Under the pieces are notes generated by a model. The model saw nothing but the letters and a program-made list of their open reading frames with translations. It did no database searches and had not been told where the DNA came from. This document shows, in pieces, positions 43,350 to 49,515 of a stretch of DNA of 61,336 nt. Made by a program: the position numbers and the translations under genes. Positions within the stretch are counted from its first letter, which is position 1. The number at the start of each line of letters is the position of its first letter. This DNA is from an uncultured Oscillospiraceae bacterium (lineage in GTDB: Bacteria > Bacillota > Clostridia > Oscillospirales > Oscillospiraceae), in NCBI GenBank assembly GCA_944385535.1, contig CALWXR010000006.1, positions 1 through 61,336 of the forward strand, written 5' to 3'.

Positions 43350-43522
43350 CCAAAGCCTCCCTTGTGTAAAGGGAGGTGGGCAGGCGAAGCCTGCTCGGAG
43401 GGATTGACGCGGCAGAATGTTCCCGCCTTGCCAAAGTGCGGGCGAATTCGTACATTGTACCGCACAATCCCTCAGTCACAAATCGAAGATTTGTGACAGC
43501 TCCCTTTGCACAAGGGAGCCTT
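43350..43522. repeat. Hairpin-rich mobile repeat, copy 2 (complete)
   Basis: Both arms are present as long inverted repeats. The left arm has CTCCCTTGTGTAAAGGGAG, hairpin GGCAGGC-GAA-GCCTGC and GGAGGGATTG. The right arm has CAATCCCTC, hairpin GTCACAAATC-GAA-GATTTGTGAC and CTCCCTTTGCACAAGGGAG. The centre carries GCGGGCGAATTCGTACATTG. Confidence 0.85.
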
Positions 43523-43588
43523 GGCGCGGGCGCTGCGCTTTGTTTCTCAGCCAAATTCATAAGCATCTTATTAAAGGAGGGCTGTCCT

Positions 43589-44701
43589 ATGGCCAATGTG
43601 TTTGACTATTTGATCTGGCGGGGGGATCTGACCTTTACCCAGGACCCGCCCAACTGTGTGGACGCCCTGATTTTTTCCGGGCTTTCTTACATCCCCTTCG
43701 GGGGCCGCGCTCTTGCCCAGCCGGAAAAGCCCATTACGTTGAAAGAGGCGGCGGAGGAATTCTTCGCCATGGAGAATCATGAAAGCTTGGTTCGGGCGAA
43801 GATGGATTTGGAACTGCTCCACGCGGCGGCGAAAACCAACCGGTTCGGGCTTAATCAGCTGTTTCTGTACCGGAACCAGTTTGTCCCGGAGCAGGATACC
43901 CAGTTCGCGGCGGTCACCTTTGCCCTGGACGACGGCAGCCTGTTTTTGGCCTTTCGGGGTACGGATATGTCCCTGGTAGGCTGGAAGGAGGACTTTAACA
44001 TGAGCTTCCAGCAGACGGTTCCCGCCCAGCGGCTGGCGGTACAGTATGTCCGGGACGTGGCGGCGGCCTGGGCGGCGCCCATGCGTCTGGGCGGTCACTC
44101 CAAGGGGGGAAATCTGGCGGTGTTTGCCGCCGCCCGATCTTCGCCGGTGCTGCAAAAGCAGATATTAAATGTATATAACAACGACGGCCCGGGCTTTACC
44201 AAGTACCTGATGGGAGATCCGGGATACCTGGCCATGGTTCCCCGGATCAAAACCTATGTGCCCCAGTCCTCGGTGATCGGCATGCTGCTGGAGCATGAGG
44301 AACCCTATACCGTAATCCGAAGCAAGACCGTTGGCCTTCTGCAGCACGATCTCTATTCCTGGGAGGTTCAGGGGCGGGAATTTCTTCCCATGCAGGAGAT
44401 CACGGGAGGCTCCCAGTTTCTGGACGCCACCATCAAAACCTGGTTTGCCAGCATGACCAACCAGGAGCGGGGAGAACTGGTGGACGCCATGTTCACCCTC
44501 TTAGGCTCCGGGGGCGTGGACAACGCACTGGAAATTTTCCATCCCCGGAATCTGCGTACTTATGTAAAGACCCTCTCCGGGGACGAGAAAATGCGCCGGA
44601 TCCTGTCGGGAGAATTTCAGAGCCTGATGGAAGCGGCCAGAAACACCAGACAGCGGCTGGAAAGCAGAAAGCAGGACAAGCCCCAGTCCCAAGACCAATG
44701 A
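43589..44701 (+). CDS. Mbeg1-like / DUF2974 alpha-beta hydrolase
   Basis: The 370-residue protein belongs to the lipase-like DUF2974 group. AFRGTD near residue 120 is the oxyanion segment, GGHSKGGNLAVFA near 170 is the nucleophile elbow (G-x-S-x-G with K), and NDGPGF follows it, as in that family. Substrates are unknown. There is no signal peptide, so it is likely cytoplasmic. I start at 43589, behind AAAGGAGG; the upstream in-frame extension only reads through the mobile repeat. The C-terminal 60 residues are charged and may be flexible. Confidence 0.85.
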   Translation: MANVFDYLIWRGDLTFTQDPPNCVDALIFSGLSYIPFGGRALAQPEKPITLKEAAEEFFAMENHESLVRAKMDLELLHAAAKTNRFGLNQLFLYRNQFVPEQDTQFAAVTFALDDGSLFLAFRGTDMSLVGWKEDFNMSFQQTVPAQRLAVQYVRDVAAAWAAPMRLGGHSKGGNLAVFAAARSSPVLQKQILNVYNNDGPGFTKYLMGDPGYLAMVPRIKTYVPQSSVIGMLLEHEEPYTVIRSKTVGLLQHDLYSWEVQGREFLPMQEITGGSQFLDATIKTWFASMTNQERGELVDAMFTLLGSGGVDNALEIFHPRNLRTYVKTLSGDEKMRRILSGEFQSLMEAARNTRQRLESRKQDKPQSQDQ

Positions 44702-44771
44702 TATAGCTGAGGATGCGTTCCTCCCCAGGGCTCACGGCGCGAATTATGTCAAATAAAATTTTTCTTAATTT

Positions 44772-44826
44772 CCAATATTTGGATTGACATAAAGATATTG
44801 GAATGGCATAGTTACTTTAGTATAAA
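44772..44826 (+). promoter_or_regulatory. Promoter region of the surface protein/sortase unit
   Basis: TTGACA (44784-44789) with CATAGT (44807-44812), and TTGGAA (44798-44803) with TATAAA (44821-44826), each 17 bp apart, give two overlapping options. CCAATAT (44772-44778) and ATATTGG (44795-44801) form an inverted repeat over the first. A leader hairpin with ACCGGC/GCCGGT arms follows at about 44835-44878. Confidence 0.55.
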
Positions 44827-44947
44827 GACGCTGAAACCGGCGGTACCGGTATTTTTGGCAGCCCGGTATGCCGGTTCCGTGTGTCGGCGAAAAGTGACAA
44901 TAATCGCTTGCCTTGAGCAACGGATTTTGTGTTTAGGAGGACATGCT

Positions 44948-45382
44948 ATGTACGGAAAAAAGAATCAGAGAAAGCGTGGATTTCGGCGGGTGATGGTGAC
45001 GCTGCTGTCCCTGACCCTGCTGCTGGGGATCTGTATGCCCGGATTGTATGTCAGCGCGGAGGGAGAGGCGAATCTGACTCTGGAAGTGGGCCAGACCAAA
45101 GATCTGCAGGGCACTTCCGTTGTGGAGGGTGTCCCAGCTGTTGATCACAGCTGGGCAATCATGGAAGGCGCGGACTATATTACTATTGCTCCGCAAGGCG
45201 ATGACGCTGTCGTTAGCGTAACTGCGAATGCGTCTGGTGAGGCCACGCTCAACCATACATATTATCTGACAGACAGTAGTGATTCTGTCACAGAGTTCTT
45301 TACTGTAAAAGTGAATTCCGCTACCAATACAGACACGGATACCGATATCAAGACGAACACGGAGCCTGGATTGGTCCGTTAA
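44948..45382 (+). pseudogene. N-terminal part of a broken sortase-substrate surface protein
   Basis: The 144-codon frame starts behind TAGGAGGACATGCT and encodes a basic start, a signal peptide (LLSLTLLLGICMPGLYVSA) and a bacterial Ig-like domain (LTLEVGQTKDL, then ISVTANASGEA-like strands). It then runs into a short T/D/N stretch (NTDTDTD) and stops at TAA 45380-45382. In the next frame the C-terminus of a CnaB/SpaA-type protein continues without a gap. Bases of about 45150-45360 are more AT-rich with different codon use than the flanks. A frameshift together with an internal deletion is the simplest reading; the fragment alone would be secreted but not anchored. Confidence 0.65.
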
Positions 45383-45593
45383 GGAAGTCAAGGTTCCCGC
45401 GGGCTACACCGCCAGCTACAAGACCGTGAAAGAGTCTGATGACAGCTGGATCATTACCGTAACCAACACCGGCTCTCTGCTCCAGACCGGTCAGCTGAAT
45501 TGGCCCATCCCCGTGCTGACCATTGCCGGCCTGGCGGTCATTGCTCTGGGCGTGTTCCTTATCACCCGGAGAAAGAAGGAGAACGATGCGTAA
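45372..45593 (+). pseudogene. C-terminal part of the same surface protein with sorting signal
   Basis: In the frame shifted by one base from the N-terminal part, DWSVKEVKVPAGYTASYK encodes the last strands of a CnaB domain. It is followed by NTGSLLQTGQLNWPIPVL, a hydrophobic span and the positive tail ITRRKKENDA. This is a cell-wall sorting signal in which the usual LPQTG reads LLQTG. There is no start codon or ribosome site for this frame. It overlaps the sortase gene by eight bases, as expected for an original substrate-sortase operon. Confidence 0.7.
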
Positions 45594-46260
45594 ATCAGGT
45601 GTTGTCCTGATTGCGCTGGGGGCAGTGCTGCTGCTGGCGGCACTGCTTCTTTTCCTGTACAATCAGCACGAGGACGCCATGGCAGGGCAGGCCGCCGGGG
45701 AGGCCTACGCCGCCATGCAGGATATCCTTGTCCAGCAGGAGCCGGACCCCAACGCCCCCTCCATGCCGGACTTGACCCAGCAAATTCCCGAGGAAACCCA
45801 GGCGGAAGGGGAGACCCCCACCCAGCCTACGGAGCTGACCATCGTCAATATTGAGGGCAACGATTATATTTGCTATTTGTCCTTCGCGGACTATGACCTG
45901 AATCTGCCCATTATGGCGGATTGGAGCATGGATAAGCTTCAGGTGGCCCCCTGCCTGCAGTACGGCTCCCCCCTGACCGACGACGCGGTGATTGCCGGAC
46001 ACAACTTTAAGCATCATTTCCGGTGTCTGCATGATATTGAAGAAGGCGCGTTCCTGTCCTTTACGGATATGAACGGCTATGTAATCGAATATCAGGTTAC
46101 ACAGGTGAAGATCATCGATCCCACCAACGTGTACGAGGTAATCAACAGCGAATTTGATCTGATCCTCTACACCTGCACCTCCGGCGGCCAGTCCCGGGTG
46201 ATTGTCTGCTGTGACCGGCTGGCAGACCAACCTCAGGCAGAGACTGGGGAAACCACATAA
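45586..46260 (+). CDS. Sortase
   Basis: The 224-residue protein has an N-terminal membrane anchor (about residues 5-24), a Pro/Glu/Thr linker, and a sortase domain (about 95-215) with catalytic His in VIAGHNF, Cys in LILYTCTSGG and Arg in SRVIVCC. Sortases join cell-wall sorting signals to the envelope or polymerise pilins. The class is not certain from motifs alone. Its start lies inside the end of the surface-protein gene, so it is probably dedicated to that substrate, which is now broken. A terminator follows. Confidence 0.9.
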   Translation: MRKSGVVLIALGAVLLLAALLLFLYNQHEDAMAGQAAGEAYAAMQDILVQQEPDPNAPSMPDLTQQIPEETQAEGETPTQPTELTIVNIEGNDYICYLSFADYDLNLPIMADWSMDKLQVAPCLQYGSPLTDDAVIAGHNFKHHFRCLHDIEEGAFLSFTDMNGYVIEYQVTQVKIIDPTNVYEVINSEFDLILYTCTSGGQSRVIVCCDRLADQPQAETGETT

Positions 46261-46266
46261 ACCAAA

Positions 46267-46297
46267 GGCACTGCCCATATTTGGGCAGTGCCGTTTT
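46267..46297 (+). terminator. Terminator after the sortase gene
   Basis: GGCACTGCCCA (46267-46277) pairs with TGGGCAGTGCC (46282-46292), followed by GTTTTC. Confidence 0.85.
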
Positions 46298-46330
46298 CAT
46301 AGCTGGGTCAAAAAAACCGCCACCCCCCAA

Positions 46331-46432
46331 GGCTCCGAAAAGTGTAAAGAGTAAACGCAGCGCAGTAACGGCATCGCCCAAAGACTCCAAAAGTGTAAAG
46401 AGTAAACGCAGCGCAGTAACGACACCGCCAAA
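46331..46432. repeat. 51-bp tandem repeat
   Basis: Two units with a period of 51 bp share AAAAGTGTAAAGAGTAAACG and then CAGCGCAGTAACG. A third, diverged start merges into the adjacent mobile repeat (GGCTCCCTTGTGTAAAG). Confidence 0.85.
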
Positions 46433-46568
46433 AGGCTCCCTTGTGTAAAGGGAGCTGTCGCGAAGCGACTGAGGGATTGACGCAGTAAGCACTCAAAAAT
46501 TCGCCCGCACCCAGGCGAAGAGAGAACCCCCCACAGCAGCAATCCCCCCTTTACACAAGAGGGGCAGC
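46433..46568. repeat. Hairpin-rich mobile repeat, copy 3 (partial)
   Basis: The left arm is intact: CTCCCTTGTGTAAAGGGAG, hairpin GTCGC-GAA-GCGAC, GAGGGATTGACGC. The right end is a remnant, AATCCCCCCTTTACACAAGA. Together with the tandem repeat it fills most of the gene-free stretch 46298-46699. Confidence 0.75.
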
Positions 46569-46622
46569 TACCGCATTCGGCTGCGCCTCCCAGGCAGGGA
46601 AGAATGAAGAAGCAAGGTATTG

Positions 46623-46672
46623 TCCTTCGGAAAGTGAATTTCCAATCCTTTATTTCAATCCTTTCCGAAGGA
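46623..46672. repeat. 12-bp inverted repeat behind spoIIID
   Basis: TCCTTCGGAAAG (46623-46634) and CTTTCCGAAGGA (46661-46672) enclose a 26-base loop that contains CAATCCTTT. It lies downstream of spoIIID on the minus strand; no clear T run. Confidence 0.5.
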
Positions 46673-46699
46673 AACACCACGCCTGTTCACGCTTACTTC

Positions 46700-46966
46700 T
46701 TACTTCCCCATAAGGGGATCCTCTCCTTTATACTTCCTCCGGGTAGCCAGACCGCCCCGAATATGACGTTCCCGTTTGTTCTCGTCCAGAATCTCCCGCA
46801 CCTGCAAATACAGCCCGCGGTTTACCTGTTTCAGCCTTTGTGTCAAATCCTTATGTACGGTAGATTTGGATATGCCGAAGTGCCGGGCGGCGGCCCGGAC
46901 TGTGGCACCGGTTTCGATCATGTACACAGCCACTTCACAGGCTCGCTTCTCAATGGCGTCTGTCAT
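46700..46966 (-). CDS. spoIIID: Stage III sporulation transcriptional regulator SpoIIID
   Basis: The 88-residue protein matches SpoIIID: IEKRACEVAVYMIETGATVR, the helix-turn-helix AARHFGISKSTVHKDLTQRL near residues 25-45, and a basic C-terminal helix. In Bacillus it switches gene expression in the mother cell after SigE becomes active. I start at 46966, behind GGAGGGGAGCAT. A SigE-type promoter lies upstream, as expected. Its presence marks the organism as a spore former or a recent descendant of one. Confidence 0.95.
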   Translation of the reverse strand: MTDAIEKRACEVAVYMIETGATVRAAARHFGISKSTVHKDLTQRLKQVNRGLYLQVREILDENKRERHIRGGLATRRKYKGEDPLMGK

Positions 46967-46998
46967 ATGCTCCCCTCCGATGCTGTGTGCTCTATGCA

Positions 46999-47028
46999 TG
47001 TTTATGCTCCCGCCTGAAGGAATATGCC
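46999..47028 (-). promoter_or_regulatory. SigE-type promoter of spoIIID
   Basis: Minus-strand GGCATATT (47028-47021) and CATAAACA (47006-46999) are 14 bp apart. This matches the known SigE pattern (GKMATATW, N13-14, CATAHAHT) at all but the last position. Confidence 0.75.
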
Positions 47029-47031
47029 TTC

Positions 47032-47060
47032 TTGACAGGCGGGTTCATAGGGGGTACAAT
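47032..47060 (+). promoter_or_regulatory. Promoter of the threonine aldolase gene
   Basis: TTGACA (47032-47037) and TACAAT (47055-47060) with a 17-bp spacer; divergent from and abutting the spoIIID promoter. Confidence 0.85.
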
Positions 47061-47082
47061 GGAACGGAAAGAGGGGATGACC

Positions 47083-48159
47083 ATGCTGTATTTTAATAAC
47101 GACTATGCCGAGGGATGTCACGAGCGGGTGCTTCAGGCGCTGATGGATTCCAACCTGGTTCAAACGCCGGGTTACGGTCAGGACGAATACTGCGCCCGGG
47201 CCGCCGGAAAGATCAAAGAGCTCTGCCAATGTGAAAACGCCCAGGTTCATTTTCTCGTGGGCGGAACACAGACCAATCTGACCGTTATTGCCGCCGCCCT
47301 GCGGCCCCACCAGGGGGTTTTGTGCGCGGTTACCGGCCATATCCAGGGCCACGAAACCGGGGCTGTGGAAGCCACAGGGCACAAGGTGCTTACCCTGCCA
47401 TCCCGGGATGGGAAGATCACCCCGGGGCAGGTTTCCGACGCGGTGAATGCCCACCGCCGGGATCCCAGCTTTGAGCATACGGTTCAGCCGAAAATGGTCT
47501 ATATTTCCAACCCCACGGAACTGGGAACCCTGTACTCCCTGGGGGAACTGGAGGAATTGAGCCGGGTATGCCGGGAGCTGGGGCTGTACCTGTTTCTGGA
47601 CGGCGCGCGGCTGGGCTACGGCCTGAGCGCCCGGGGCAATGATGTTACCCTGGCTGACCTGGCGCGGCTGTGCCATGTGTTTTATATCGGCGGCACCAAG
47701 GTAGGGGCCCTGTTCGGCGAAGCCGTGGTCATTACAGATCCAGAATTGGCAGTGGATTTCCGCTATCACATCAAACAGCACGGCGGCATGCTGGCCAAGG
47801 GACGGCTGCTGGGCGTACAGTTTGACGCCCTGATGACCGACGGCCTGTATTTTTCCATAGCTGCCCGGGCCAATCGCCTGGCAGATCAGCTGCGCGCTGT
47901 ATTCTGCGAGCTGGGATACCCCTTTCTGGTGCCGGGAGTCACCAATCAGCTTTTTCCCATTTTGCCGGACAAGGTACTGGATCAGCTGGCGGAAGGCTAT
48001 GTGTTTTGTGAACAGGAGCGCATTGACGAGAGCCATCGGGCGGTTCGCTTCTGCACCAGCTGGGCCACCACCCAGGAGGCTGTGGACGCTCTGTGCGCCG
48101 ACCTTCGCCGGATTGGACCCATTGGGATAAAGTTTACAACTCGTTTACTGGATTTTTAG
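47083..48159 (+). CDS. Low-specificity threonine aldolase / beta-eliminating lyase
   Basis: The 358-residue PLP enzyme of fold type I splits threonine or allo-threonine to glycine and acetaldehyde. Features are FNNDYAEGCHERVL at the start, the PLP-phosphate loop FLVGGTQTN near residue 65, the cofactor Asp in LFLDGARLGYGL near 175, and the Schiff-base Lys in FYIGGTKVGALFG near 205. ATG 47083 is preferred over 47077 because GAGGGG then has a six-base spacer. Related beta-eliminating lyases have the same fold, so the exact substrate is not certain. It has its own consensus promoter. Confidence 0.88.
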   Translation: MLYFNNDYAEGCHERVLQALMDSNLVQTPGYGQDEYCARAAGKIKELCQCENAQVHFLVGGTQTNLTVIAAALRPHQGVLCAVTGHIQGHETGAVEATGHKVLTLPSRDGKITPGQVSDAVNAHRRDPSFEHTVQPKMVYISNPTELGTLYSLGELEELSRVCRELGLYLFLDGARLGYGLSARGNDVTLADLARLCHVFYIGGTKVGALFGEAVVITDPELAVDFRYHIKQHGGMLAKGRLLGVQFDALMTDGLYFSIAARANRLADQLRAVFCELGYPFLVPGVTNQLFPILPDKVLDQLAEGYVFCEQERIDESHRAVRFCTSWATTQEAVDALCADLRRIGPIGIKFTTRLLDF

Positions 48160-48177
48160 TAGAAGCTGCGGTATAAT
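48133..48177 (+). promoter_or_regulatory. AI-2E permease promoter with 11-bp-phased boxes
   Basis: TTTACA (48133), TTTACT (48144) and TTTAGT (48155) start exactly 11 bp apart, followed by -10 TATAAT at 48172-48177. The first two boxes lie in the 3' end of the threonine aldolase gene. The sequence TATAATGGCCATAA matches that at 35327. Confidence 0.6.
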
Positions 48178-48201
48178 GGCCATAAAAGGGAGGCATGTGG
48201 G

Positions 48202-49461
48202 ATGAATTTTGACAGAAAGCTGATGCACCGGATTTTCCTATTGGTGGCAGGCATCTTGGTATTTGGCTGGCTGCTGCTGGATACGGCCCGGGCGACAGCT
48301 ATGTTTCAGGCAATTTGGGATCTGTTTTCGCCCTTTGTCATGGGCGCGGCCATTGCCTTTATTTTCAATGTGCCCATGCGTGCCATTGAACGGCAGCTGG
48401 ATGGGATCCGCAAGGATGGGCTTCGAAGAACCCTGGCCCTTCTTTTAACACTGGCGGCCATGATCCTGGTGATCATGTTTGTGGTGGAGCTGCTGGTTCC
48501 CCAGATCAGCATGACGGTGGACTCCCTGGCGGCAAGAATCCCCGCCTTCGTGGAGCGAACCGCCAATAGCATTATTCTCTATATGGAAGAAAACCCGGAA
48601 GTCAAAGAGTGGATTCTGGAGTTTACTAATCTGGAGGATATTCAGTGGAATACCCTTCTGCAAAACACCCTGACCTTTGTAGGCAATCAGGTCAGTTCGG
48701 TGATGGGCAGCGCGGTAAACGTCATCGGCAGCCTGACCAACGGCATTGTGAATATGGTCATCAGCCTGGTGTTTGCCGTCTACTGCCTTGGCAGAAAGGA
48801 GATCCTGGCCCGGCAGGCCCGGCGGATCCTGTATTCCATCCTCCCGGAGCATGCCTGCGACGAGATCATACGCGTCATGCGTCTTACCAATGTGACCTTC
48901 AGTAATTTTATTTCCGGCCAGTGTTTGGAAGCCTGTATCCTGGGCTGTCTGTTCGCCATTGCCATGAGCATTTTCAAAATGCCCTATGTGCCCCTGGTCA
49001 GTGTGGTCATTGCGGTCACCGCCCTGGTGCCGGTTGTGGGCGCTTTTGTGGGCTGTATCATCGGCGCTTTCTTCATTTTGGTAAACGACCCCATTCAGGC
49101 AATCACCTTTGTGATCATGTTCCTGGTGATCCAGCAGCTGGAGGGCAATTTGATCTATCCCAGAGTGGTGGGCAGCTCCATTGGTTTGCCCGGCATGTGG
49201 GTGCTGGTAGCGGTCACCGTTGGCAGTGAGCTGATGGGCATTGGCGGCATGCTGCTGATGATTCCCCTGACCTCCGTATGCTATACCCTCCTTGGGGAAT
49301 TTACGGAAAAGCGCCTCGCCCAGCGGAATATTCCCGCGGAAAAGCTTCAGGATCACCCGCCGGAAATGCAGTCCCGATTTGAAAAAACCAAAGAGATCAA
49401 GCTGAAGAAGTACCGGCTGAAAATGATGAAAAAGTTCCAGAATAACCAGAAAAAAGACTAA
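48202..49461 (+). CDS. AI-2E family transporter (YdiK/PerM-like permease)
   Basis: The 419-residue membrane protein has about eight spans with the family pattern: two spans, a hydrophilic stretch (about 75-150), then a cluster of spans including PYVPLVSVVIAVTALVPVVG near residue 265 and IYPRVVGSSIGLPGMWVL near 320. The name comes from the autoinducer-2 exporter TqsA, but most members have other or unknown roles, among them ion antiport. The C-terminal 60 residues are charged and cytoplasmic. It starts behind AGGGAGG and ends in a terminator. Confidence 0.88.
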   Translation: MNFDRKLMHRIFLLVAGILVFGWLLLDTARATAMFQAIWDLFSPFVMGAAIAFIFNVPMRAIERQLDGIRKDGLRRTLALLLTLAAMILVIMFVVELLVPQISMTVDSLAARIPAFVERTANSIILYMEENPEVKEWILEFTNLEDIQWNTLLQNTLTFVGNQVSSVMGSAVNVIGSLTNGIVNMVISLVFAVYCLGRKEILARQARRILYSILPEHACDEIIRVMRLTNVTFSNFISGQCLEACILGCLFAIAMSIFKMPYVPLVSVVIAVTALVPVVGAFVGCIIGAFFILVNDPIQAITFVIMFLVIQQLEGNLIYPRVVGSSIGLPGMWVLVAVTVGSELMGIGGMLLMIPLTSVCYTLLGEFTEKRLAQRNIPAEKLQDHPPEMQSRFEKTKEIKLKKYRLKMMKKFQNNQKKD

Positions 49462-49469
49462 AATTAAAA

Positions 49470-49499
49470 AAACGGCGAACGTTCGGTTCGCCGTTTTTC
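49470..49499. terminator. Bidirectional terminator between AI-2E permease and MATE genes
   Basis: ACGGCGAAC (49472-49480) pairs with GTTCGCCGT (49486-49494), with A and T runs on either side. Confidence 0.92.
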
Positions 49500-49515
49500 A
49501 TTTCCGGTTCAGAAT

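Noticed and set aside
43126-43596. 156-codon minus-strand frame with internal peptide repeats (VQCTNSPA / MYEFART)
   Set aside because: It is a read-through of the two mobile repeat copies, which explains the repeated peptide; no ribosome site.
43141-46570. Possible CRISPR array in the repeat-rich region
   Set aside because: The repeats are long, inverted and irregularly spaced, with no uniform spacers and no cas genes.
46142-46680. Minus-strand frames with YCAAFTLYTF repeats
   Set aside because: The repeats reflect the 51-bp tandem DNA units; the frames cross the sortase end and have no start signals.
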